A DNA stretch of 64,000 nt from Misgurnus anguillicaudatus (lineage: Eukaryota > Chordata > Actinopteri > Cypriniformes > Cobitidae): assembly GCF_027580225.2 (NCBI RefSeq), contig NC_073351.2, forward strand, positions 2,581,001 through 2,645,000, read 5' to 3'. Under the pieces are notes generated by a model, which did no database searches, was not told the DNA's origin, and saw nothing but the letters and a program-made list of their open reading frames with translations. Positions within the stretch are counted from its first letter, which is position 1. Every line of letters starts with the position of its first letter. Below, one piece after another: positions 52,170 through 63,907 of this stretch. A program made the translations under genes and the position numbers.

Positions 52170-55100
52170 TTAAGATAGAGTTCTGGACATAAAATTCAGG
52201 GCTTTCAAGCAAAATGTATTCCTGTAAGTTTCAATTTAAGAAAGAGTCCTGGACATAAAATTAGCAAATAATACAGCAGATGCCAACAGTATCTTTGGGT
52301 TTTGAAAGAAGCAAACAAATCTTCTTTAGATCTGATAGTTTCATGTATTTTTGGTTTTGAATCTGACTGTACCAGCCAGCCAACTGTCTAAGCATAGGCA
52401 GCAATACACAGGACCAGGTTCTGTCAGCCATGCTCCAACTCATCCTCTGTAGTCTAGTGGTTAGAGCACTGATTCTCACATGTGGGAGACCCAGGTTCAA
52501 GTCCCCCAATGTTTAAGTGGAGCTCTCTACTGACAAGTAGTCACTTCTTTAACTCTGATAGAGTTTGTGGGCAGCTTATAGCCTGCATAATCTTTTTGCC
52601 TTTCCAAATCCAGTAGTTTGTTCATTTTATTACTGCTCCTATGTCTCCTGAAGCAGTCTTCATAGCTGATGTGGCCTTAAGATTTCTGCTGGACATTTAA
52701 GATCAAATTTTAGATAGAGTTCTGGACCTAACATTCAGTGCCTCCAAGCAAAATGTATTCCTGTAAGTTTCAATTTAAGAAAGATTCCTGGACATAAAAT
52801 TAGCAAATAATACAGCAGATGCCAACAGTGTCTTTGGGTTTTGAAAGAAGCAAACAAATCTTCTTTAGATCTGATAGTGTTCATGTATTTTTGGTTTTGA
52901 CTCTGACTCTACCAGCCAGCCAACTGTCTGAGCATAGGCAGCAATACAGATTTTGTCAGCCCAGCTTCAACTCATCCTCTGTAGTCTAGTGGTTAGAGCA
53001 CTGATTCTCCCATAGAGCCCCAGGCCCCAGGTTCAAGTCTCACAAGGTTTAAGTGGAGTTCTCCACTGACAAGTAGTCACTTGTTTAGCTCTGATAGAGT
53101 TTGTGGGCAGCTTATAGCCTGCATATTCTATATTGCCTTCCCAAATCCAGTAGGTTGTTCATTTTATTACTGTCCCTCTGTCTCATGAAGCAGTCTTCAT
53201 AGCTGATGTGGGCTTAAGATTTTTGCTGGACATTTGAGATAAAATTTAAGATAGACTTCTGGACATAAAATTCAGGGCTTTCAAGCAAAATGTATTCCTG
53301 TAAGTTTCAATTTAAGAAAGAGTCCTGGACATAAAATTAGCAAATAATACAGCAGATGCCAACAGTATCTTTGGGTTTTGAAAGAAGCAAACAAATCTTC
53401 TTTAGATCTGATAGTTTCATGTATTTTTGGTTTTGAATCTGACTGTACCAGCCAGCCAACTGTCTGAGCATAGGCAGCAATACACAAGACCAGGTTATGT
53501 CAGCGCTGCTCCAACTCATTCTCTGTAGTCTAGTGGTTAGAGCACTGATTCTCACATGTGGGAGACACAGGTTCAAGTCCCCCAATGTTTAAGTGGAGCT
53601 CTCTACTGACAAGTAGTCACTTCTTTAACTCTGATAGAGTTTGTGGGCAGCTTATAGCCTGCATATTCTATTTTGCCTTCCCAAATCCAGTAGTTTGTTC
53701 ATTTTATTACTGCTCCTATGTCTCCTGAAGCAGTCTTCATAGCTGATGTGGGCTTAAGATTTCTGCTGGACATTTAAGATCAAATTTAAGATAGAGTTCT
53801 GGACCTAACATTCAGTGCCTCCAAGCAAAATGTATTCCTGTAAGTTTCAATTTAAGAAAGATTCCTGGACATAAAATTAGCAAATAATACAGCAGATGCC
53901 AACAGTGTCTTTGGGTTTTGAAAGAAGCAAACAAATCTTCTTTAGATCTGTTAGTTTTCATGTATTTTTGGTTTTGACTCTGACTCTACCAGCCAGCCAA
54001 CTGTCTGAGCATAGGCAGCAATACAGATGTTGTCAGCCCAGCTTCAACTCATCCTCTGTAGTCTAGTGGTTAGAGCACTGATTCACCCATAGAGCCCCAG
54101 GCCCCAGGTTCAAGTCTCACAAGGTTTAAGTGGAGTTCTCCACTGACAAGTAGTCACTTGTTTAGCTCTGATAGAGTTTGTGGGCAGCTTATAGCGTGCA
54201 TATTCTATTTTGCCTTCCCAAATCCAGTAGGTTGTTCATTTTATTACTGTTCCTATGTCTCATGAAGCAGTCTTCATAGCTGATGTGGGCTTAAGATTTT
54301 TGCTGGACATTTGAGATAAAATTTAAGATAGACTTCTGGACATAAAATTCAGGGCTTTCAAGCAAAATGTATTCCTGTAAGTTTCAATTTAAGAAAGAGT
54401 CCTGGACATAAAATTAGCAAATAATACAGCAGATGCCAACAGTATCTTTGGGTTTTGAAAGAAGCAAACAAATCTTCTTTAGATCTGATAGTTTCATGTA
54501 TTTTTGGTTTTGAATCTGACTGTACCAGCCAGCCAACTGTCTGAGCATAGGCAGCAATACACAAGACCAGGTTCTGTCAGCGCTGCTCCAACTCATTCTC
54601 TGTAGTCTAGTGGTTAGAGCACTGATTCTCACATGTGGGAGACCCAGGTTCAAGTCCCCCAATGTTTAAGTGGAGCTCTCTACTGACAAGTAGTCACTTC
54701 TTTAACTCTGATAGAGTTTGTGGGCAGCTTATAGCCTGCATATTCTATTTTGCCTTCCCAAATCCAGTAGTTTGTTCATTTTATTACTGCTCCTATGTCT
54801 CCTGAAGCAGTCTTCATAGCTGATGTGGGCTTAAGATTTCTGCTGGACATTTAAGATCAAATTTAAGATAGAGTTCTGGACCTAACATTCAGTGCCTCCA
54901 AGCAAAATGTATTCCTGTAAGTTTCAATTTAAGAAAGATTCCTGGACATAAAATTAGCAAATAATACAGCAGATGCCAACAGTGTCTTTGGGTTTTGAAA
55001 GAAGCAAACAAATCTTCTTTAGATCTGTTAGTTTTCATGTATTTTTGGTTTTGACTCTGACTCTACCAGCCAGCCAACTGTCTGAGCATAGGCAGCAATA

Positions 55101-57556
55101 CAGATGTTGTCAGCCCAGCTTCAACTCATCCTCTGTAGTCTAGTGGTTAGAGCACTGATTCACCCATAGAGCCCCAGGCCCCAGGTTCAAGTCTCACAAG
55201 GTTTAAGTGGAGTTCTCCACTGACAAGTAGTCACTTGTTTAGCTCTGATAGAGTTTGTGGGCAGCTTATAGCGTGCATATTCTATTTTGCCTTCCCAAAT
55301 CCAGTAGGTTGTTCATTTTATTACTGTTCCTATGTCTCATGAAGCAGTCTTCATAGCTGATGTGGGCTTAAGATTTTTGCTGGACATTTGAGATAAAATT
55401 TAAGATAGAGTTCTGGACAAAAAATTCAGGGCTTTCAAGCAAAATGTATTCCTTTAAGTTTCAATTTAAGAAAGAGTCCTGGACATAAAATTAGCAAATA
55501 ATACAGCAGATGCCAACAGTATCTTTGGGTTTTGAAAGAAGCAAACAAATCTTCTTTAGATCTGATAGTTTCATGTATTTTTGGTTTTGAATCTGACTGT
55601 ACCAGCCAGCCAACTGTCTAAGCATAGGCAGCAATACACAGGACCAGGTTCTGTCAGTCATGCTCCAACTCATCCTCTGTAGTCTAGTGGTTAGAGCACT
55701 GATTCTCACATGTGGGAGACCCAGGTTCAAGTCCCCCAATGTTTAAGTGGAGCTCTCTACTGACAAGTAGTCACTTCTTTAACTCTGATAGAGTTTGTGG
55801 GCAGCTTATAGCCTGCATATTCTATTTTGCCTTCCCAAATCCAGTAGTTTGTTCATTTTATTACTGCTCCTATGTCTCCTGAAGCAGTCTTCATAGCTGA
55901 TGTGGGCTTAAGATTTCTGCTGGACATTTAAGATCAAATTTAAGATAGAGTTCTGGACCTAACATTCAGTGCCTCCAAGCAAAATGTATTCCTGTAAGTT
56001 TCAATTTAAGAAAGATTCCTGGACATAAAATTAGCAAATAATACAGCAGATGCCAACAGTGTCTTTGGGTTTTGAAAGAAGCAAACAAATCTTCTTTAGA
56101 TCTGTTAGTTTTCATGTATTTTTGGTTTTGACTCTGACTCTACCAGCCAGCCAACTGTCTGAGCATAGGCAGCAATACAGATGTTGTCAGCCCAGCTTCA
56201 ACTCATCCTCTGTAGTCTAGTGGTTAGAGCACTGATTCACCCATAGAGCCCCAGGCCCCAGGTTCAAGTCTCACAAGGTTTAAGTGGAGTTCTCCACTGA
56301 CAAGTAGTCACTTGTTTAGCTCTGATAGAGTTTGTGGGCAGCTTATAGCGTGCATATTCTATTTTGCCTTCCCAAATCCAGTAGGTTGTTCATTTTATTA
56401 CTGTTCCTATGTCTCATGAAGCAGTCTTCATAGCTGATGTGGGCTTAAGATTTTTGCTGGACATTTGAGATAAAATTTAAGATAGAGTTCTGGACAAAAA
56501 ATTCAGGGCTTTCAAGCAAAATGTATTCCTTTAAGTTTCAATTTAAGAAAGAGTCCTGGACATAAAATTAGCAAATAATACAGCAGATGCCAACAGTATC
56601 TTTGGGTTTTGAAAGAAGCAAACAAATCTTCTTTAGATCTGATAGTTTCATGTATTTTTGGTTTTGAATCTGACTGTACCAGCCAGCCAACTGTCTAAGC
56701 ATAGGCAGCAATACACAGGACCAGGTTCTGTCAGTCATGCTCCAACTCATCCTCTGTAGTCTAGTGGTTAGAGCACTGATTCTCACATGTGGGAGACCCA
56801 GGTTCAAGTCCCCCAATGTTTAAGTGGAGCTCTCTACTGACAAGTAGTCACTTCTTTAACTCTGATAGAGTTTGTGGGCAGCTTATAGCCTGCATAATCT
56901 TTTTGCCTTCCCAAATCCAGTAGTTTGTTCATTTTATTACTGCTCCTATGTCTCCTGAAGCAGTCTTCATAGCTGATGTGGGCTTAAGATTTCTGCTGGA
57001 CATTTAAGATCAAATTTAAGATAGAGTTCTGGACCTAACATTCAGTGCCTCCAAGCAAAATGTATTCCTGTAAGTTTCAATTTAAGAAAGATTCCTGGAC
57101 ATAAAATTAGCAAATAATACAGCAGATGCCAACAGTGTCTTTGGGTTTTGAAATAAGCAAACAAATCTTCTTTAGATCTGATAGTTTTCATGTATTTTTG
57201 GTTTTGACTCTGACTCTACCAGCCAGCCAACTGTCTGAGCATAGGCAGCAATACAGATGTTGTCAGCCCAGCTTCAACTCATCCTCTGTAGTCTAGTGGT
57301 TAGAGCACTGATTCTCCCATAGAGCCCCAGGCCCCAGGTTCAAGTCTCACAAGGTTTAAGTGGAGTTCTCCACTGACAAGTAGTCACTTGTTTAGCTCTG
57401 ATAGAGTTTGTGGGCAGCTTATAGCCTGTATATTCTATTTTGCCTTCCCAAATCCAGTAGGTTGTTCATTTTATTACTGTTCCTATGTTTCATGAAGCAG
57501 TCTTCATAGCTGATGTGGGCTTAAGATTTTTGTTGGACATTTGAGATAAAATTTAA
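51732..57556 (+). repeat. 5,825-bp MITE-containing higher-order repeat, copy 2
   Basis: It repeats the previous block feature by feature (A cores at 52443, 53519, 54596, 55673, 56750), including the private GAGACACAGG and AGGTTATGTC variants. A third, partial copy follows (57557-60150). That copy jumps near 58690 from the first dimer type to a later one and so lacks three dimers. Confidence 0.85.
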
Positions 57557-57994
57557 AGGGGACATATTATGAGATTTTTTTAAAGATGAAAACTAAGTCT
57601 AAAATAGGTCTGAGCAAAAGTGTGCCGTTTTGGGTGTGTCATTTAAAATGCAAATGAGCGGATGAAGTGCAACCACTGATCACAATGATGGTGGTTTGTT
57701 GCAATTGAAACTCTAGTGTGCTGTGAAATATTTTCTCTCTCTCTTTCTCTCCATACTAAATGGTTGTGCTGTGGTTGGATAGTGCAGATAAAGGGGGCGG
57801 TATTACCTTATTCTGACATCACAATAAGGGCCAAATTACAATGACCTATTTTTTCACATGCTTGCAGAAAATGGTTTACCAAAACTAAGTTATTGGGTTG
57901 ATCTTTTTAACATTTTCTAGGTTGATAGAAGCACTGGGGACACAATTATAGCACTTAAACATGGAAAAAGTCTGATTTTCATAATATGTCCCCT
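57557..57994 (+). mobile_element. TTAA-flanked MITE, copy 4
   Basis: 438 bp, again 5,825 bp after the previous copy and in the same satellite context. The following interval is shortened to two dimers. Confidence 0.88.
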
Positions 57995-60150
57995 TTAAGA
58001 TAGAGTTCTGGACATAAAATTCAGGGCTTTCAAGCAAAATGTATTCCTGTAAGTTTCAATTTAAGAAAGAGTCCTGGACATAAAATTAGCAAATAATACA
58101 GCAGATGCCAACAGTATCTTTGGGTTTTGAAAGAAGCAAACAAATCTTCTTTAGATCTGATAGTTTCATGTATTTTTGGTTTTGAATCTGACTGTACCAG
58201 CCAGCCAACTGTCTAAGCATAGGCAGCAATACACAGGACCAGGTTCTGTCAGCCATGCTCCAACTCATCCTCTGTAGTCTAGTGGTTAGAGCACTGATTC
58301 TCACATGTGGGAGACCCAGGTTCAAGTCCCCCAATGTTTAAGTGGAGCTCTCTACTGACAAGTAGTCACTTCTTTAACTCTGATAGAGTTTGTGGGCAGC
58401 TTATAGCCTGCATAATCTTTTTGCCTTTCCAAATCCAGTAGTTTGTTCATTTTATTACTGCTCCTATGTCTCCTGAAGCAGTCTTCATAGCTGATGTGGC
58501 CTTAAGATTTCTGCTGGACATTTAAGATCAAATTTTAGATAGAGTTCTGGACCTAACATTCAGTGCCTCCAAGCAAAATGTATTCCTGTAAGTTTCAATT
58601 TAAGAAAGATTCCTGGACATAAAATTAGCAAATAATACAGCAGATGCCAACAGTGTCTTTGGGTTTTGAAAGAAGCAAACAAATCTTCTTTAGATCTGTT
58701 AGTTTTCATGTATTTTTGGTTTTGACTCTGACTCTACCAGCCAGCCAACTGTCTGAGCATAGGCAGCAATACAGATGTTGTCAGCCCAGCTTCAACTCAT
58801 CCTCTGTAGTCTAGTGGTTAGAGCACTGATTCACCCATAGAGCCCCAGGCCCAAGGTTCAAGTCTCACAAGGTTTAAGTGGAGTTCTCCACTGACAAGTA
58901 GTCACTTGTTTAGCTCTGATAGAGTTTGTGGGCAGCTTATAGCGTGCATATTCTATTTTGCCTTCCCAAATCCAGTAGGTTGTTCATTTTATTACTGTTC
59001 CTATGTCTCATGAAGCAGTCTTCATAGCTGATGTGGGCTTAAGATTTTTGCTGGACATTTGAGATAAAATTTAAGATAGAGTTCTGGACAAAAAATTCAG
59101 GGCTTTCAAGCAAAATGTATTCCTGTAAGTTTCAATTTAAGAAAGAGTCCTGGACATAAAATTAGCAAATAATACAGCAGATGCCAACAGTATCTTTGGG
59201 TTTTGAAAGAAGCAAACAAATCTTCTTTAGATCTGATAGTTTCATGTATTTTTGGTTTTGAATCTGACTGTACCAGCCAGCCAACTGTCTAAGCATAGGC
59301 AGCAATACACAGGACCAGGTTCTGTCAGTCATGCTCCAACTCATCCTCTGTAGTCTAGTGGTTAGAGCACTGATTCTCACATGTGGGAGACCCAGGTTCA
59401 AGTCCCCCAATGTTTAAGTGGAGCTCTCTACTGACAAGTAGTCACTTCTTTAACTCTGATAGAGTTTGTGGGCAGCTTATAGCCTGCATAATCTTTTTGC
59501 CTTCCCAAATCCAGTAGTTTGTTCATTTTATTACTGCTCCTATGTCTCCTGAAGCAGTCTTCATAGCTGATGTGGGCTTAAGATTTCTGCTGGACATTTA
59601 AGATCAAATTTAAGATAGAGTTCTGGACCTAACATTCAGTGCCTCCAAGCAAAATGTATTCCTGTAAGTTTCAATTTAAGAAAGATTCCTGGACATAAAA
59701 TTAGCAAATAATACAGCAGATGCCAACAGTGTCTTTGGGTTTTGAAATAAGCAAACAAATCTTCTTTAGATCTGATAGTTTTCATGTATTTTTGGTTTTG
59801 ACTCTGACTCTACCAGCCAGCCAACTGTCTGAGCATAGGCAGCAATACAGATGTTGTCAGCCCAGCTTCAACTCATCCTCTGTAGTCTAGTGGTTAGAGC
59901 ACTGATTCTCCCATAGAGCCCCAGGCCCCAGGTTCAAGTCTCACAAGGTTTAAGTGGAGTTCTCCACTGACAAGTAGTCACTTGTTTAGCTCTGATAGAG
60001 TTTGTGGGCAGCTTATAGCCTGTATATTCTATTTTGCCTTCCCAAATCCAGTAGGTTGTTCATTTTATTACTGTTCCTATGTTTCATGAAGCAGTCTTCA
60101 TAGCTGATGTGGGCTTAAGATTTTTGTTGGACATTTGAGATAAAATTTAA

Positions 60151-60589
60151 AGGGGACATATTATGAGATTTTTTTTAAAGATGAAAACTAAGTCTAAAAT
60201 AGGTCTGAGCAAAAGTGTGCCGTTTTGGGTGTGTCATTTAAAATGCAAATGAGCGGATGAAGTGCAACCACTGATCACAATGATGGTGGTTTGTTGCAAT
60301 TGAAACTCTAGTGTGCTGTGAAATATTTTCTCTCTCTCTTTCTCTCCATACTAAATGGTTGTGCTGTGGTTGGATAGTGCAGATAAAGGGGGCGGTATTA
60401 CCTTATTCTGACATCACAATAAGGGCCAAATTACAATGACCTATTTTTTCACATGCTTGCAGAAAATGGTTTACCAAAACTAAGTTATTGGGTTGATCTT
60501 TTTAACATTTTCTAGGTTGATAGAAGCACTGGGGACACAATTATAGCACTTAAACATGGAAAAAGTCTGATTTTCATAATATGTCCCCT
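60151..60589 (+). mobile_element. TTAA-flanked MITE, copy 5
   Basis: 439 bp. It differs from copies 2-4 by one extra T in the T-run after the left end. It lies 2,594 bp after copy 4, that is two dimers plus the element. Confidence 0.88.
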
Positions 60590-61863
60590 TTAAGATAGAG
60601 TTCTGGACATAAAATTCAGGGCTTTCAAGCAAAATGTATTCCTGTAAGTTTCAATTTAAGAAAGAGTCCTGGACATAAAATTAGCAAATAATACAGCAGA
60701 TGCCAACAGTATCTTTGGGTTTTGAAAGAAGCAAACAAATCTTCTTTAGATCTGATAGTTTCATGTATTTTTGGTTTTGAATCTGACTGTACCAGCCAGC
60801 CAACTGTCTAAGCATAGGCAGCAATACACAGGACCAGGTTCTGTCAGCCATGCTCCAACTCATCCTCTGTAGTCTAGTGGTTAGAGCACTGATTCTCACA
60901 TGTGGGAGACCCAGGTTCAAGTCCCCCAATGTTTAAGTGGAGCTCTCTACTGACAAGTAGTCACTTCTTTAACTCTGATAGAGTTTGTGGGCAGCTTATA
61001 GCCTGCATAATCTTTTTGCCTTTCCAAATCCAGTAGTTTGTTCATTTTATTACTGCTCCTATGTCTCCTGAAGCAGTCTTCATAGCTGATGTGGCCTTAA
61101 GATTTCTGCTGGACATTTAAGATCAAATTTTAGATAGAGTTCTGGACCTAACATTCAGTGCCTCCAAGCAAAATGTATTCCTGTAAGTTTCAATTTAAGA
61201 AAGATTCCTGGACATAAAATTAGCAAATAATACAGCAGATGCCAACAGTGTCTTTGGGTTTTGAAAGAAGCAAACAAATCTTCTTTAGATCTGATAGTGT
61301 TCATGTATTTTTGGTTTTGACTCTGACTCTACCAGCCAGCCAACTGTCTGAGCATAGGCAGCAATACAGATTTTGTCAGCCCAGCTTCAACTCATCCTCT
61401 GTAGTCTAGTGGTTAGAGCACTGATTCTCCCATAGAGCCCCAGGCCCCAGGTTCAAGTCTCACAAGGTTTAAGTGGAGTTCTCCACTGACAAGTAGTCAC
61501 TTGTTTAGCTCTGATAGAGTTTGTGGGCAGCTTATAGCCTGCATATTCTATATTGCCTTCCCAAATCCAGTAGGTTGTTCATTTTATTACTGTCCCTCTG
61601 TCTCATGAAGCAGTCTTCATAGCTGATGTGGGCTTAAGATTTTTGCTGGACATTTGAGATAAAATTTAAGATAGACTTCTGGACATAAAATTCAGGGCTT
61701 TCAAGCAAAATGTATTCCTGTAAGTTTCAATTTAAGAAAGAGTCCTGGACATAAAATTAGCAAATAATACAGCAGATGCCAACAGTATCTTTGGGTTTTG
61801 AAAGAAGCAAACAAATCTTCTTTAGATCTGATAGTTTCATGTATTTTTGGTTTTGACTCTGAC

Positions 61864-62313
61864 CAGGGATGGGCAGTATTTCAAATACATGTATTTAAAA
61901 TACTTATTTGAAATACAAAATAGTATTTTGTATTTTGTATTTTAAAGCCTTTGAAAAAAATGAAATGTAATTTGTATTTAAATACATTTAAGATGAGTAT
62001 TTTTGTATTTTTAAAATACTCAAAATACTTTGAGCCAGTCAACCAGTCAGGGTGCTGTTTTCATGCATCAACTAGTTCAGACAAGACACCAGAGTTCAGG
62101 TAAGCAAATATATCTGTGCAGCTTTTAGTGGGCAATAATTAAAATGTTGGAATGGGAAAAAAGCAAGGGCGATTGCGTTATTGGGTGTGATGTGATTTGT
62201 GTAATTATAACTGTCGCGAAAGGAAATTCAAATTCACACTTGCACGTTGGCAGGCAGTTTAATGCACGACTGAGAGAGTGTGAAACGCTGACAAATAGGC
62301 CTACACTTTTGAC
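61864..62313 (+). mobile_element. Left end of a dispersed hAT-like element at the array boundary
   Basis: The satellite stops in mid-unit at GACTCTGAC, and CAGGGATGGGCAGTATTTC begins. The next 120 bp consist of AAATAC/GTATTT motifs in both orientations, a subterminal pattern I associate with fish hAT elements that start CAGGG. I find no matching right end (CTGCCCATCCCTG) in the window, so the element is truncated, or interrupted by the following foldback element, or longer than the window. The rest of the stretch to 62,313 has no recognisable coding sequence. Confidence 0.5.
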
Positions 62314-62822
62314 TTAAAGGAAAACCACCATTTTTCAATATTTTACTATGTTCTTACCTCAACTTAGACAAATGAATACATAACTATCTATTCAATGCAT
62401 GGAGGAAGAGCACTTAGTTTGCCGCATTTCGACCTCAGTGCACAGTAACATCTTAACAGGAGTGATGATGTTACTGCGCCAGAGGTCGAAGTGCTGCAAA
62501 CTATGTGCTCTTCCACCATACAATATAGTTCTCATTTTTTATTCACTTAAAAATCATGTTTTATTTTGTGCCACCATACTTACTCGTGTAACTACTCATG
62601 TAACAGTCTTTGAATGGGGTAAACATGGAAGTGTTTGGTGGCTTATAAATTCTTCCCTGTTTGGATCCTAAGGAATAAATGGGACTAGGCTAAATGCTAA
62701 CACATTCATGACACGCTGTGCAAAGATGACGTGCACATATTGAAAAAAGATAGGCATGCATTCATTCATCCAAGTTGAGGTAAGAACATAGTAAAATATT
62801 GAAAAACTGTGGTATTTTACTA
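62314..62822. mobile_element. Foldback (MITE-like) element with nested inverted repeats
   Basis: The outer arms share TTTTTCAATATTTTACTATG plus TTCTTACCTCAACTT (62331-62365, inverted at 62771-62807). A second, inner pair of about 50 bp lies at 62399-62452 and 62470-62519: GAAGAGCAC, AGTTTGC, TTCGACCTC and CAGTAACATC read inward from each side. The left end is TTAA-AGGAAAACC. The right end (TTTTACTATAA) is decayed, so no clean target duplication can be given. It resembles a very common cyprinid dispersed repeat (memory). Open frames across it arise from the inverted repeats. Confidence 0.65.
62399..62519. repeat. Inner inverted repeat of the foldback element
   Basis: The two arms of about 50 bp are imperfect complements separated by a short TTAACAGGAGTGATG centre. 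The RNA or single strand would fold into a long hairpin. Confidence 0.7.
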
Positions 62823-63160
62823 TAAAGGCCCTTTCACACGTGACGTGGCAAGTGGTGGAATCAGCATGCAGTTGCTGAGTTCTTTTTAGCTTTGTGCAGT
62901 TGAAGCCTTGTTTACACTTTTGCAATTCGCATGCATGGCTCTACTCTACAGCGTGAAACTGCTGAACCTGCAGGCTCCTCAGTAAACCTACAAGACTTTT
63001 ATGCTTGACGTGCTCTCCGTTGTATAATTCTGTGAAATGACAGAGGGCGACTCGTGAGTAATTGTTCTCAAAACCATCAAAAAGCAGCAATGAGAGGAAT
63101 AGTTTGCCGAAATAATTTGTCAAACACTCGTCTCGTGAGAAGCTTGTAAATACGTGGATT
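62823..63160. other. Unassigned flank, no gene recognised
   Basis: Single-copy within the window. A CCTTTCACACGTGACGTGGC stretch near 62829 and an AGGGCGACTCGTGAG stretch near 63044 have the look of dispersed-repeat sequence, but I cannot name a family. Short open frames here have no recognisable domain. Confidence 0.4.
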
Positions 63161-63240
63161 CAGGCCCGGATTGGCCGTAGGGAGAACCGGGAGGATTCCC
63201 GGTGGGCCGGTCTGTTTTTTTTTGCCACGAGGGCCGGTGT
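63161..63240. repeat. Dispersed-repeat fragment
   Basis: The stretch CAGGCCCGGATTGGCC ... GAACCGGGAGGATTCCCGG ... GGGCCGGTCTG resembles a short sequence seen repeatedly in teleost genomes (from memory). Class and ends are unknown. It is followed by a T9 run. Confidence 0.4.
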
Positions 63241-63448
63241 TGTCATGCCACCGAGATGACGCGTATTTGCGGGTGAGAGATGTCCCCGCTGCTTTATGAT
63301 CAAGTTGATTGTGTCCCGAGTCCCGACCACTTATTGGAAGAATTCTTGCATTAGGGTGCATTGACATCTAAAACGCATGGGAAACGCAGGACGTGCCGCT
63401 GTCTTCTGGTTTTCAAAGCGCTTACTTGAACACGAGTTTTGTTTCAGA
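63241..63448. other. Spacer before minisatellite
   Basis: I see no gene, RNA or recognised repeat here. Confidence 0.4.
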
Positions 63449-63907
63449 CGCGTCTATATTGAGTGCGCTTGCCGGCCGCGCGTCTATATTTAAAATAAAC
63501 TTGAGCGCGTCTTTTGAGTGCGCTTGCCGGCCGCGGGTCTATTATATTTTAAATAAACTTGAGCGCGTCTTTTGAGTGCGCTTGCCGGCCGCGCGTCTAT
63601 TATATTTTAAATAAACGTGAGCGCGTCTTTTGAGTGCGCTTGCCGGCCGCGCGTCTATATTTTAAATAAACGTGAGCGCGTCTTTTGAGTGCGCTTGCCG
63701 GCCGCGCGTCTATATTTTAAATAAACTTGAGCGCGTCTTTTGAGTGCGCTTGCCGGCCGCGCGTCTATATTTTAAATAAACTTGAGCGCGTCTTTTGAGT
63801 GCGCTTGTCGGCCGCGCGTCTATATTTTAAATAAACTTGAGCGCGTCTTTTGAGTGCCCTTGCCGGCCGCGCGTCTATTATATTTTAAATAAACTTGAGC
63901 GCGTCTT
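63449..63907 (+). repeat. GC/AT-alternating minisatellite, 55/58-bp unit
   Basis: Eight copies of a unit alternating a CpG-dense half (GAGTGCGCTTGCCGGCCGCG) and an AT half (TCTATATTTTAAATAAAC). The GCCGGCC/GTCGGCC landmark falls at 63471, 63526, 63584, 63642, 63697, 63752, 63807 and 63862. Steps are 55 bp, or 58 bp where ATT is inserted (TCTATTATATTTT). The first unit has a shortened junction. Each unit carries AATAAA. Confidence 0.93.

Larger units (their letters stand above)
1..61863. repeat. Tandem satellite array of tRNA-core-bearing dimers
   Basis: The same approximately 1,076-bp dimer recurs head to tail from the first base to 61,863, broken only by five MITE copies and one hAT nested in the first of them. 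Each dimer is an A half (about 532 bp) plus a B half (about 544 bp). The halves share the order: tRNA-like core, a GACAAGTAGTCACTT block, a GGGCAGCTTATAGC block, a TTCATTTTATTACTG block, then an AT-rich tail ending CCAACTGTCTGAGCATAGG. A and B are told apart just downstream of the core (CACATGTGGGAG in A, CCCATAGAGCCCC in B). Copies of the same subtype differ by only a few bases, which indicates recent homogenisation by unequal crossing over or conversion. All units lie in the same orientation. The left edge is outside the window. The array may be shortened or rearranged by assembly. Confidence 0.97.

Noticed and set aside
1..61863. CRISPR array or bacterial repeat locus
   Set aside because: Units are about 540 bp without short direct repeats and unique spacers. 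The hAT, MITE and LINE content and the Pol III boxes show a eukaryotic genome.
1..61863. 5S rRNA, snRNA or miR-430 precursor cluster
   Set aside because: Fish chromosomes carry such tandem clusters, but I find no 5S or snRNA sequence and no miR-430 hairpin in the unit.
62399..62925. Open frames on both strands across the foldback element
   Set aside because: Both lie in inverted-repeat transposon sequence and show no known domain.
62941..63575. Three short open frames (62941-63123, 63077-63367, 63393-63575)
   Set aside because: No recognisable motif. They overlap dispersed-repeat or minisatellite sequence and each other, and no splice or promoter context supports them.
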